From positions 186,001 to 250,000 of the forward strand of contig CAYZJB010000001.1 in NCBI GenBank assembly GCA_964478735.1: a DNA stretch of 64,000 bases, in the 5' to 3' direction. Within the stretch, counting starts at the first letter, position 1. Every line of letters starts with the position of its first letter. The position numbers and the translations under genes were made by a program. The notes below the pieces were generated by a model. That model saw only the letters and a program-made list of their open reading frames with translations. It did not search any database and was not told the DNA's origin. Positions 9,301-16,670 of the stretch are shown piece after piece. The stretch comes from CAYZJB01 sp964478735 (lineage in GTDB: Bacteria > CLD3 > SB21).

Positions 9301-9411
9301 GTCGAAGACGACGTTGTGCGGCATGCCGTCCGACGTCGTGTAATTTTGTACGACGTACTGCTGGCCATGGACAATTGTCCAGCCGATGAACAGGAAGATC
9401 GGAAACCTCAT
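6367..9411 (-). CDS. Reg_prop beta-propeller sensor histidine kinase
   Basis: 1014 residues. A signal peptide (1-16) is followed by about fourteen reg_prop repeats with recurring 'D..G..WiaT..G' cores, forming two seven-bladed extracytoplasmic propellers. Then come a Y_Y_Y immunoglobulin-like domain (about 640-705, containing LLYQFRLDG), one membrane helix (about 715-735), a coiled coil, HisKA with H-box GIAHEINNPLS (His about 805), and HATPase with a GRGLGLSLAYG lid. This is the architecture of Bacteroidota hybrid two-component sensors, often for glycans, but here there is no fused receiver or AraC domain and no regulator beside it. The ligand is unknown. The ribosome site is weak. Confidence 0.9.
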   Translation of the reverse strand: MRFPIFLFIGWTIVHGQQYVVQNYTTSDGMPHNVVFDILQDREYRLWIATLDGVACYDGQKFTRYSKSDGLADNRIWTVTETSTGDFWFASRLGATRMQSSRPVFTVVSARHGLPSDNVMTIAEDSKRRLWFLTLDGVVAIPIEDACRDSITFDRAFTPPGLTKTRFVDLAEDRSGRLWLASTDEVFVISDDRVSHTIRRETLGGRAVRRIFADRDGTVWILGHDGLMAHVAPDVSVRWPVLPASIGGLTFYDILEDGGRFWVSTNAGVLRIAVRNGSVEIADRIDDGNGLINPIVLPIVRDHEQNIWLGTHNGLSRLTNPDVRIYFPGGRRNVSVFRVIDDGRRNVWMASSEGLYVLDRTTGSQRTVPSLPVNQIFDLAFDGPSVWVAGESGLWIIDAATRRLVRQFTELSSVVVTSTLIDNETWIGTNQGVYRIRNGRAEVFEPIRGVRVHALSRDNEYIWIGTGRGAYQLSFDGEIVRHWTTQDGLGSAEVGHIFRDSRGHVWFATEGGGVSRWDGSRMTTIAEELSNRIVYRIAEPFPGHLWLAHAKGIDRVQLNTLRVDRLTHHEGYCIKGAITYGLDRSGDSLMWVSTSLGAVQLKLMNPEPARYPLPMRFKNFAVNREDRSRDLDTEPSLSYDQNQIDVEIGAISFLYGSDLLYQFRLDGAEREWSTPSPSGIVRYFNLPPGSYTLRARTVAPNQTIEGEPLRFTIDTPFWQKAWFILLAAVVLTGAMIGIYRWRTLALRRRAQLLAHEVDERTHDLATQKAELERTLAVLKETQAQLIQAEKLSSLGQLVAGIAHEINNPLSVVYGNVPLLENDLKKLIADASTESRRASAAETLKAIREASRRIMDIVEMLRRFSRLDEAVQKDASLAECVDNAVAILKFQYPALRVEVTTADGVVLRCFPQELQQALYHIMLNGVQAQNGAPRLHIRTNVENTFAFIRIRDFGKGIPPEIHNRIFDPFFTTREVGEGRGLGLSLAYGIVQKHRGTITFTTSPEGTEFEIRLPMG

Positions 9412-9502
9412 GGATCAATATAAGTCGGGACGGGGCGGGAAGTCTATGGGGAGTTAGAACCGACTTCCGTCGGGAAGCAAGCCACTAATTCATTCGGCAC
9501 TC

Positions 9503-9529
9503 GTTGGGGTACGTGCAACGTGCCCCAAC
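9503..9529. repeat. Perfect 12-bp hairpin
   Basis: GTTGGGGTACGT and ACGTGCCCCAAC flank a 3-base loop GCA, with a single T-G pair when read as RNA. There is no T-tract on either side, so it is not a normal terminator. It lies between the sensor kinase and the decayed PIN gene and looks like another short palindromic intergenic element. Confidence 0.55.
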
Positions 9530-9548
9530 AAACGTCATTGAACTGCGA

Positions 9549-9872
9549 TCAATTCAACCACTCGTGATCGACAAGATCACAGAGTTTTTTGACGTCACTA
9601 TCAAAAGAATAGACCGGTAGATCGTTCTGGATCGCGTTCTGCACGATGAAGAGGTCGGGAATTCCTAGATAGTGGCCGTAGCGTTTTACGAACTTTACTT
9701 GTAGTCGGATGACGTCGTCCCAATCCGGATCGAGAGCGAATACATCGAAAGCTCGCAAAAGACGTACGGTTTCTTTTTCGTTTTTCAGTTCCAGTGCGGG
9801 AATAATTTCCGCCAAGATCAACGGATTGGTCACGGCGAGATCTTCGACGAGCAGCGTCGGAAGCCGATTCAC
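9549..9872 (-). pseudogene. PIN-domain (VapC-like) toxin lacking its N-terminus
   Basis: The 107-codon frame matches the body of PIN ribonucleases: VTNPLILAEI with the conserved Glu, then IPDLFIVQNAI and FDSDVKKL with two of the conserved acidic residues. The usual first strand with the first catalytic Asp (as in L-D-T/S-x-x-W/F-I) is missing; the frame continues upstream without a proper start and only partly resembles that strand. The GTG at 9872 would give a protein lacking one metal ligand, so I treat it as broken. A divergent antitoxin fragment starts only 25 bases away. Confidence 0.7.
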
Positions 9873-9896
9873 GTTGTTTCGGTAAAAAGAATCTTT

Positions 9897-9953
9897 ATGA
9901 GAACCACACTGGATTTACCTGAAGTCCTGCTCGACGAGGCGCTCAAGTATTAA
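9897..9953 (+). pseudogene. VapB-type antitoxin N-terminal fragment
   Basis: ATG opens an 18-codon frame, MRTTLDLPEVLLDEALKY then TAA, matching the ribbon-helix start of VapB antitoxins (typically MRTTL-I/L-D-xx-L-L-xx-A). The rest of the antitoxin is gone and the sequence passes directly into an IS110 transposase remnant. It points away from the neighbouring PIN gene, although VapB and VapC are normally co-directional, so the locus has been rearranged. Confidence 0.65.
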
Positions 9954-9954
9954 T

Positions 9955-10173
9955 GAGATGATCCGCCATATCCGACGTCTGGCCTCGGAGGAGCCTTACG
10001 GTGCATGTTCCTCACCTGCTTAGCACGCCGGGCATCAGTGTTCTTTCCGCGATGATCTTGCTCACTGAACTAATCGATATCCGTCGGTTCCCCAATATGG
10101 ATCGTCTTGTCAGTTACGCCGGTTTCTCTCCTGATCAGCATTCCAGTGGGGGAACGAATATCACACGGGCTTG
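9955..10173 (+). mobile_element. IS110-family transposase remnant
   Basis: From 10016 the frame reads LLSTPGISVLSAMILLTELI and then RRFPNMDRLVSYAGFSPDQH, the C-terminal transposase_20 region of IS110/IS116 enzymes, ending at TGA shortly after the SGG motif. A preceding piece (IRRLASEE, from 9958) is in another frame, so at least one frameshift is present. The N-terminal DEDD catalytic domain and the rest of the C-terminus are absent. The fragment is joined to a truncated antitoxin at its left edge, suggesting deletion after insertion. Confidence 0.75.
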
Positions 10174-10267
10174 AGCGGTTTCAAGGGCTCGGTACGTCCT
10201 GCGAAGGAGAAATATTGTGATAAATTCAGTTCCTCTGTTCGCTCTGTGACCTCTGGGGTGAAATGTT
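10174..10267. other. Non-coding tail with dispersed-repeat character
   Basis: No gene is supported. The segment has phrases (TTTCAAGGGCT, then GCGAAGGAGAAATATT, and a CTCTGTTCGCTCTGTG stretch) that partly recur at 19030-19125. It resembles the rearranged CGCAAAG-type intergenic filler seen in many environmental genomes rather than a functional site. Confidence 0.3.
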
Positions 10268-11680
10268 TTAAGACGCCCGCTCGATGCGATACACATACTC
10301 CGGCGGGATCAGCGCATCGAAAATTTCCTCCTGGTGCGAGATCACTATAAAACATTGCCCTGCGCGGCGGCGGGCCTCGATCCACGCAAGGATCCGCTGC
10401 ATTGTGCGGAAATCGACGCCGCTGAAAGGTTCGTCGAGAATCACGACGTCCGTCTCCAGCGCCAGCGTGCGAACGAGATTCAACCGCTGTTTTTCTCCAC
10501 CGCTGAGAAATCGCACCGGCCGGTCGCGCATCCGTTCCGGATCGGCGAACGCCTCGCGCAGCAGCACGTCGAGCCGCGTGCGATCGGCAATGGGCGTTCC
10601 GTCGAGTACCTGCCGGACCGTCGCCTGCGGATTGAGCGCTTCGTCGGAGAGTTGGAACACCATGCTCATCGATTTGCCCCATACGTCGTTTTGCCACACG
10701 CGGCGCGGTGTGGCCGAACTGTATTCACGGCCTCTCAGCATGATCTTGAGACCCGTCGACGGCGTGAGCCCCAGGATCGCTTTGGCGAAACTTGTTTTCC
10801 CGACGCCGCTCGGTCCCTTGACGTACGCCCACCCGCCGGGCGACAGACGGAAATCGCCGTTCCGGCCGACGATGCGCAGATGGATCGAATGCGTGCGGAA
10901 CTCCGGACTCACGCGAAGGACCTCTTCGCCGGTCGGCGCAGCATAACCGCGTCCCGTCTTTCCGAGCCAGGAAATGAATTCGTCCGGATCGAACGGTCTC
11001 ACGTGCACGTCGCCGTCGCGATAAAATTCCGAAAACGCGAATGCCTTGCGTCCGTGTTTTTTCAGCAGGTACGACACGACGGAATAATCGTGCGTGATAA
11101 ACCACGCATCGAATGCCCTGCGCCGATGCCGTTCGACAAGCCGATCGATGACGCGATTGCGCAGCGCTTCGTCCAGACTCGACGTCGGTTCGTCAAATAC
11201 AAACAACCCGCGTCCGCCGTCCGGCATCCGGTCGATTTTTTGAAAGGCCATCGCAATCAGCACGCGCTGTTTTTCCCCGCCGCTGGGCCGGTACGGCCGC
11301 GGATACAGGTTTCGAATCGGGCCGAAGGCCGGAAATAGCGCCTCCGTGATCGCCGTATAATCGCTGCCCGACAGATTGCCCTCCGTCATTTGCTCCTCGA
11401 TCCGCATCAGGGGATTCAAATGCGTCGACGGTTCCTGGAAAACATAAAACCCGTCGGTGAGGAAATGCCGGTGAGAAGCCAAATATTCGGCATACGGCCG
11501 ATCGTCGATGCGCACGTCGAGTTCGTGCGGATCGAGCAGGCCGCACACGGCCTTCGCCGTCAGCGATTTTCCGATGCCCGACTCGCCGAACAAAAAATGG
11601 ATCGTTCCCGGCGGGTGGTCCAGGCGGTCGAGGCGAACGAACAAACGTCCGTTTTTTTGAATGTCGACGGAAATCACCAT
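10268..11680 (-). CDS. Peptide/nickel-type ABC transporter, fused double ATPase
   Basis: 470 residues holding two complete nucleotide-binding domains. NBD1: Walker A GESGIGKS (32-39), signature PSGGEKQR (132), Walker B LFVFDEP (159). NBD2: Walker A GPSGVGKT (289-296), signature LSGGEKQR (392), Walker B VVILDEP (412). It is equivalent to DppD and DppF joined, as in YejF, but somewhat short because the usual C-terminal oligopeptide extension is missing after both domains. The start ATG overlaps the stop of the upstream permease. It energises the importer encoded by the next genes upstream. Substrate class is inference. Confidence 0.88.
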   Translation of the reverse strand: MVISVDIQKNGRLFVRLDRLDHPPGTIHFLFGESGIGKSLTAKAVCGLLDPHELDVRIDDRPYAEYLASHRHFLTDGFYVFQEPSTHLNPLMRIEEQMTEGNLSGSDYTAITEALFPAFGPIRNLYPRPYRPSGGEKQRVLIAMAFQKIDRMPDGGRGLFVFDEPTSSLDEALRNRVIDRLVERHRRRAFDAWFITHDYSVVSYLLKKHGRKAFAFSEFYRDGDVHVRPFDPDEFISWLGKTGRGYAAPTGEEVLRVSPEFRTHSIHLRIVGRNGDFRLSPGGWAYVKGPSGVGKTSFAKAILGLTPSTGLKIMLRGREYSSATPRRVWQNDVWGKSMSMVFQLSDEALNPQATVRQVLDGTPIADRTRLDVLLREAFADPERMRDRPVRFLSGGEKQRLNLVRTLALETDVVILDEPFSGVDFRTMQRILAWIEARRRAGQCFIVISHQEEIFDALIPPEYVYRIERAS

Positions 11681-12528
11681 TGGAGCCGCCGATGCAGGTG
11701 ACGAACGATGTGATGGATGGACAGAAGCGAAAACACGAGCAGGAACGCGGCCGATAAACCCTGCAGATGGCGGAAGAACAACGACGCCCATTCCGCGGGC
11801 CGCGCGATCGCGACGCCCAACATGAGGATGTCCTGTTTGCTGTCGAGCCTCGCGAGTACGTTGCCCAGCGTCGCGGGCATGTTGACCGCCTGCACGTCGG
11901 CCGATAAACCGACGGAGACGATGAAGTCGACGCTACAGAGTAAAAATAACGTTACGCCGAGCAGCGCCGTGGCTTTGTACAAGATCAACGAGCGGCAATT
12001 GCGCCAGAGAATCTCGATGTGAATGATCCGTCGTTCGGCCACGCCGCAGACGAGCATCGCGGCGACAAAATCGGACTGTGCAAAATGAGCGATGCGGTCG
12101 CGAATAAGGTCGGTCATTTCGATGCAGATAAAAACCGCCGTTCCGCACGCGATGACCGCGCCGGGCGCGAGCGCGGTCGTGACCATTTCCCGTTCGATCA
12201 GGAAACTGACGATTAAATAAACGAGCAACACGCCGATGACCTGCGGGACCGAACGGACCATGTTCACGGCGAACGTCAACGCCGCGTATCCGTGCAGACG
12301 GCCCCGCGTTTCGAGGAAATAAAACGCGCTGCCGGCCGTCCATCCGAGTACGGTCGCGATCACGACCGATCCGGCGCCCAGCGCCAGCGTGTGTCCGAGC
12401 GCCGCAAGCAAACGGTCGAACGCCGCCGATTCCAGAAACGCTGCGTTCCACAGCATGACGACCCCCGTTCCGGCAAACCACGCCATAGCCCAAACTGCAT
12501 CGGCGCGTAGGACTTTACGCGTTGTCAT
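11674..12528 (-). CDS. ABC transporter permease, DppC-like (diverged)
   Basis: 284 residues with about six hydrophobic helices. A BPD_transp_1-like core includes the stretch LGHTLALGAGSVVIATVLGW and the coupling-helix region around AMLVCGVAERRIIHIEILWR. It is the second permease of the cluster. The start is the ATG preceded by GGGAG at 7 bases; this overlaps the end of the first permease by 14 bases. The ATPase gene starts inside its stop. The sequence is distant from classical DppC, so the assignment relies on both the fold-like pattern and context. Confidence 0.75.
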   Translation of the reverse strand: MTTRKVLRADAVWAMAWFAGTGVVMLWNAAFLESAAFDRLLAALGHTLALGAGSVVIATVLGWTAGSAFYFLETRGRLHGYAALTFAVNMVRSVPQVIGVLLVYLIVSFLIEREMVTTALAPGAVIACGTAVFICIEMTDLIRDRIAHFAQSDFVAAMLVCGVAERRIIHIEILWRNCRSLILYKATALLGVTLFLLCSVDFIVSVGLSADVQAVNMPATLGNVLARLDSKQDILMLGVAIARPAEWASLFFRHLQGLSAAFLLVFSLLSIHHIVRHLHRRLQW

Positions 12529-13609
12529 ATTTTTTCTCCCAGTGCAGCATCCAAACATCCACGGCGATCTCGGTCCCTTTGACGAGGAGGAACAATCCCA
12601 TCATGATGGCAAATACGATCGAGTAATTGCGATACAACATCTGCTGCAGCATCTCGTAACACAGCCGTCCCTGCATGTTGAGCGCCATCTCGATGATGAC
12701 GAGGCCGGTGATGACGAACGACGCCTGTTCTTTGAACGTCGGGCCATACGCGAAATCCGCGTTCGCCGCGATGTGTTTCAGCACGTGTCCGTCGAAACGC
12801 GAAAAAAGAACGTTGCGCAGCGGCATCCGGTAATTCGTCGACAGTCCCTTGACGACCGCGGTTTCGACGTATCCTTTTTTCGATTCCTGGATCAAAAGCG
12901 CACGGTATTTTTGCGCGTACGACATCATCAATCCATTGGTCCCGACGGCGAGCAGGATCATGAGCAGGCTGCTGTCCGTACTGATGTACGATTTCAGTGC
13001 GTAGGCTGGGACGTAGGCCGGCGAAAAGGCCGTCAGCAAAACGGCGGCGGTCAAAACCGTCATGCCGGCATAACCGGCCACACGCGCAGCTGAACTCATC
13101 TGCTGTTTTCCGTCGAGTACCGTGCGCCACCGGCGGATTTCCGTGAGCATTCGTCCCGCGGGGCTTTCGTCGTTATGCTGCGCACGACAAAATTGATACG
13201 TGCCGATGAACCGAGCCCCGGCGTACGAGATCAGGAGAACGATGACGTAGTAGAACGTAAATTGGAAACCCATGCCCGCGAGTTGGCCCAGATAACCCCA
13301 CTCGAAAAGCGGCCGCCGATTTCTCTGTTCCAGAGATAAAATAACGAGGGACTCTTTCCACGACGCATACGCCCGACGAAGCGAATCCGCGGCGGCATCG
13401 CCGAGATCCAACGCATCGGCGATCATTGTAAAATGCAGCGGGTCGTCGAGATGGAGGGCTTTCTGATCGAAAAACGGACGGAGTAAAGCAGGCGGGTCGG
13501 GCGGTGGCACGTCGGTTGTCAGCAGCCGGGCCGCGATAAAAAACAAACTGCCGATGACGAGGATGACGAGTGCGTGTTCACCCAGACGGCGGCGTAGAGC
13601 GGGGCTCAT
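12515..13609 (-). CDS. ABC transporter permease, DppB-like (diverged)
   Basis: 364 residues: one N-terminal helix, a periplasmic loop of about 85 residues, then five helices. The region AVVKGLSTNYRMPLRNVLFS resembles the cytoplasmic coupling loop of DppB, and the IEMALNMQGRL...RNYSIVFAIMMG stretch matches the pattern 'vE.vF..pGlG.l..ai..rDyp.v...' of the family. The start ATG overlaps the preceding stop as ATGA. It is strongly diverged and would pair with the following permease as a heterodimer in the inner membrane. Confidence 0.75.
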   Translation of the reverse strand: MSPALRRRLGEHALVILVIGSLFFIAARLLTTDVPPPDPPALLRPFFDQKALHLDDPLHFTMIADALDLGDAAADSLRRAYASWKESLVILSLEQRNRRPLFEWGYLGQLAGMGFQFTFYYVIVLLISYAGARFIGTYQFCRAQHNDESPAGRMLTEIRRWRTVLDGKQQMSSAARVAGYAGMTVLTAAVLLTAFSPAYVPAYALKSYISTDSSLLMILLAVGTNGLMMSYAQKYRALLIQESKKGYVETAVVKGLSTNYRMPLRNVLFSRFDGHVLKHIAANADFAYGPTFKEQASFVITGLVIIEMALNMQGRLCYEMLQQMLYRNYSIVFAIMMGLFLLVKGTEIAVDVWMLHWEKKYDNA

Positions 13610-14415
13610 TGGGAGCGTACGAAGATTTCATTAATCCGTCGCGTGACGGAGTGTCCGATCAAACGGCTACGGATTTTATTGAAAAGCGCCTCGTCGGTCC
13701 GGTTCCAGCGTATTGCCGGCGGTTCGCGGAGAACGTTCCATCCGCCGATCACACGAATCAATTCCCACACGGGCATCGTGTCGCCTGTCACGCGAGCGAT
13801 CGTGGTACTCGCGGCGTTGACGTCATCGACGATCGATTGCAGTTGTGCGGCGACGTCGTTGTTGTGGTTTCGTACCGGTTTGACGATTTCCCACGTCATG
13901 CCGCGATCGGAGGACGGCAGTTCGACCCAGCCGTACGCGCCGCTTGCGATATGGCGACAGAAATAACGGTCTCGGTATTCGAAAAACCGTTCGATCCGTT
14001 CACCGGCATCCAACGCAATGGCGCCCTCCTGCCGGAACGCGATCTTCCCGCGTTGGAGAACGTCGACCGTATCGGACGTCCGGCGAAGGCCGACTACCGT
14101 TTGCAATCCGGCTGCTGCGGCTCCGGTGCCGTCGCCGCTTGATCGCCGCTGGAGAAAATAGGTCGTCCGTCCGAGTTCAACTTCCATCGCGTGCGTAAAA
14201 CGGTCGCTGAGTAAAATGTCCTGCCGCACGATCCGAAGCGGTACGTTTTTGAAAAACCACGTCCGTTCTCGCGGAGACAGGGTCTGTTCAAACCGATTGA
14301 GGATGATTAACACGTCGGGTTTTTCCACCAACACGACGTCGATCGTCTGTGCCGTGATGGGGGATAGCGCCGGCACTCCGGCCACAAGCATCAATATGAA
14401 TTTGATCGTTTTCAT
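13606..14415 (-). CDS. Exported protein of unknown function in ABC importer operon
   Basis: 269 residues with a clear Sec signal (MKTIKFILMLVAGVPALS, cleavage near 22). The mature part is mixed alpha/beta with no motif I recognise. I chose the ATG with the signal peptide rather than the longer frame, whose extra N-terminus reads through dispersed-repeat DNA. Its stop overlaps the first permease start (ATGA), so it is translated together with the transporter and may act as an accessory periplasmic component. No function is assigned. Confidence 0.75.
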   Translation of the reverse strand: MKTIKFILMLVAGVPALSPITAQTIDVVLVEKPDVLIILNRFEQTLSPRERTWFFKNVPLRIVRQDILLSDRFTHAMEVELGRTTYFLQRRSSGDGTGAAAAGLQTVVGLRRTSDTVDVLQRGKIAFRQEGAIALDAGERIERFFEYRDRYFCRHIASGAYGWVELPSSDRGMTWEIVKPVRNHNNDVAAQLQSIVDDVNAASTTIARVTGDTMPVWELIRVIGGWNVLREPPAIRWNRTDEALFNKIRSRLIGHSVTRRINEIFVRSQ

Positions 14416-14835
14416 CTCACGGTGAGATTCCTTCGTCGCTTCGCTCCTCGGAATGACCAGGTCTGACTTCTTCGGCAACTCCGCTATTCTGTTCTTGGCA
14501 CTCACGAAAAAGGATGTTCTTTCAATGAAGAAGAAAGCCAGTTGGCCTTGAGAAAAACGCCGCCCGGAAACTGAGTTTGCGCGTCTATATAAGCGAAAAA
14601 CTTGTTTGAGTCTCGACGAAGTCGGGACGAGTTTGTTTTCCGCAACCAAATCTAGCGAACTCAGATTCAGGCGTTTTTCTCACAGCCTTGAATTTTTCTT
14701 TGGTTCCTTTCTTTTGATCAGGCAAAAGAAAGGAACATCAAGACCGCAAACAATTCTCACGAGTCACCTTAGTATCCTTCTGCGCCATCGGCGGCATCGG
14801 CCTTCGGCTGAGACTTTACTCATCTTATTAGGCAC
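14416..14835. other. Gene-free stretch built of dispersed repeat-like pieces
   Basis: No supported gene. From 14426 it holds GATTCCTTCGTCGCTTCGCT followed by CCTCGGAATGAC, a half-copy of the palindromic element found intact at 16598. Further on (14690-14740) an inverted stretch TTCCTTTCTTTTGATC...AGGCAAAAGAAAGGAA forms a hairpin (arms about TTCCTTTCTTTTG and CAAAAGAAAGGAA). Such pieces commonly occur between genes in environmental genomes. It separates the binding protein from the rest of the importer operon. Confidence 0.5.
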
Positions 14836-16563
14836 TTAGTCTTTCACCTTCTCCTTCCACTTTTCGATCGTCGACAACTGCGACGCGACGCCGTAGAGAT
14901 CGATGCTCGCGGGATCGAATTGGGTGCTGAAATACGTCAGCGACGGCAGTGAAAACAGCCACGCGCCGAGCGCCATTTCGCTATCCAGTTCGTCGATGAA
15001 TCGCGCGTACGCTTGTTTGTCTCCGATTTCCTTCGTGGTCATGAAGCCGTAAATGTAATCGAGCAGGCGGGCCGCATCGGGCGCTTCTTCGCCCGTCGCC
15101 GCGTCGAGTCGGAAAAAATTTTGCGGCGCGGTCATCGATGACGGTAAAATTTTTCGCGTTTCGGACGTATCGGCCGCCGTTTGAACGTTGATCCGGTACA
15201 CTTCGAAATCCGGTTGTCGCAGAAATATATCGTAGAGGTCAAACAAAAACGTCGAGCGGTAGCCGTTGACCGCGACCAGCACGGCGTCGTAGTTGCCCGA
15301 CTTGATGTCGTCGTTGCTGACGGCCGTCGCGCGGACTCGCCCTTTGGTCAAAACGGGATTGTTCAGAATTTCGGTCAACTCCGACAATTCTTCTCGGTGG
15401 CCGAACTGGATACACGTTTTGATCCGGACCGTGTCGGGCAGGACCGACAGATCGGTCGGTTCGGTCGAGCGCGCCGGTTCGACGATCTTTTCTTCGACGT
15501 AGTAACTCGTCGAGGGGAAGATGCTGTAATTGAGCAAATCGTCGTACTGATCGCGGCTGCCGCGATAGTCGATGATGTGCCGCTGCTGTTCCGTTCCGAT
15601 TTTGAAAAAGCGTTCCAAAATCGGCTTTGCAGAAAGCAGTTTTTTCAATTCATGCCGCTGTTGCCGGTTCAGTTTCTCGGTATTAAACAACACGGCAAAA
15701 AACGTCGTGGGGATGTTGGATTTTGCGAAAAAATCTTCCGGATCGGCCAGAACGGGCGACAGACTGCCGTACGGCGTTCCCATAAGAAGGTTGATGTTCG
15801 AATTGCTCATTTCGGTCGCATACGTACTGTTGTCGACAAACGGTTTGAGTTTAAAATGCGTCAGCACGGCCGAACCGACGGGCGATTTATAGAAATCCGA
15901 GACGTCGTTTTGCGGCATCGTGGCCAGATACGGTCCGCTGCCGATCCGGAAATTTTGCGCGACCATCGGTGAACCGGCCGGCACGATCTTGAACGACAGG
16001 ACTTCCTTGACGTCGTTGTCCGTCCAGATCCGGTCCTTGCGGAACTGGAAGCGGATTTGGCCGTTGTCGTCTGGGCCATCGAATGTCATCTGTTCAAGCG
16101 CTTGGTAGACGAGAATATAATCCGGGGACAGACTGCCGAGCTGTTGAATACGCTGCAGCGTGAACGCAAGGTCCTGCGCCGTGAAATACACCGCGGTACC
16201 TTCGCTCACGGAAACGTCTTCGTCGTCGACCGTGACTTTATAACTATTGTGCCATTTTGCATTCGGCCGCAGCCGGATCGTCACGACAAAATTACCGTCG
16301 ATGCCCACAAGTTCTCCAAGGCCGTTTTCGTACGTCACGCCGCTCGGCGTCGCGGCGATGTTGAACAGGCCGTCGAACAGCACTTCGTCCAGTTTGTCCG
16401 ACAATGGATCGTGCATCGGCAGTTGCGGATCGACGAACGGTTTTTGATGCCCGAGATAAGGGATGATAATCTGGTCCGAAAGATCTTTTCGAAAAATGAA
16501 ATACGCGGCGACGCCGAGGACCACGGCCGCGCCGATTCCGATAAGAATTTTCTTTTTCATCAT
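14836..16563 (-). CDS. Extracellular solute-binding protein, family 5 (SBP_bac_5), membrane-anchored
   Basis: 575 residues. An uncleaved-looking hydrophobic anchor follows a lysine-rich start (MMKKKILIGIGAAVVLGVAA), with no lipobox Cys. Family 5 features follow: DEVLFDGLFN near 60, the heat-stable segment VVTIRLRPNAKWHN, and FTAQDLAFTLQRI near 125. These proteins deliver peptides, nickel or oligosaccharides to Dpp/Opp-type permeases. Two adjacent ATG codons exist; GGAG spacing (7) favours the second, at 16560. It lies upstream of the permease/ATPase genes but is separated from them by 420 bases of repeat-rich DNA. Confidence 0.85.
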   Translation of the reverse strand: MMKKKILIGIGAAVVLGVAAYFIFRKDLSDQIIIPYLGHQKPFVDPQLPMHDPLSDKLDEVLFDGLFNIAATPSGVTYENGLGELVGIDGNFVVTIRLRPNAKWHNSYKVTVDDEDVSVSEGTAVYFTAQDLAFTLQRIQQLGSLSPDYILVYQALEQMTFDGPDDNGQIRFQFRKDRIWTDNDVKEVLSFKIVPAGSPMVAQNFRIGSGPYLATMPQNDVSDFYKSPVGSAVLTHFKLKPFVDNSTYATEMSNSNINLLMGTPYGSLSPVLADPEDFFAKSNIPTTFFAVLFNTEKLNRQQRHELKKLLSAKPILERFFKIGTEQQRHIIDYRGSRDQYDDLLNYSIFPSTSYYVEEKIVEPARSTEPTDLSVLPDTVRIKTCIQFGHREELSELTEILNNPVLTKGRVRATAVSNDDIKSGNYDAVLVAVNGYRSTFLFDLYDIFLRQPDFEVYRINVQTAADTSETRKILPSSMTAPQNFFRLDAATGEEAPDAARLLDYIYGFMTTKEIGDKQAYARFIDELDSEMALGAWLFSLPSLTYFSTQFDPASIDLYGVASQLSTIEKWKEKVKD

Positions 16564-16597
16564 GTTACTCCGTTATCGTTCGTCTCAACATTAATAC

Positions 16598-16670
16598 AGA
16601 CTGCTTTGCTTCGCTCGCAGTGACAAGAGACCACAAGTCACTGCGAGGAGCGGGAGCGACGAAGCAGTCT
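16598..16670. repeat. Long imperfect palindrome (mobile intergenic element)
   Basis: The left arm (16598-16624) begins AGACTGCTTTGCTTCGCTCG and ends GCAGTGAC. The right arm (16637-16670) is its near-exact reverse complement with a 7-base extra segment. The central loop is 12 bases. It touches the stop codon of the upstream lipoprotein gene. A related half-site is at 14426. The CTTCGTCGCTTCGCTC core is typical of small palindromic repeats spread through many uncultured genomes. Confidence 0.65.

Noticed and set aside
10161..10697. 178-codon leftward frame over the ATPase 3' end
   Set aside because: Overlaps the ATPase in another frame; its tail is translated dispersed-repeat DNA.
10334..11338. 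334-codon rightward frame antisense to the fused ATPase
   Set aside because: Shadow of the real gene; His/Arg/Phe-rich with no protein-like organisation.
14416..14649. N-terminal extension of the exported 269-residue protein
   Set aside because: It would put repeat DNA in front of a clear signal peptide; the internal ATG is better.
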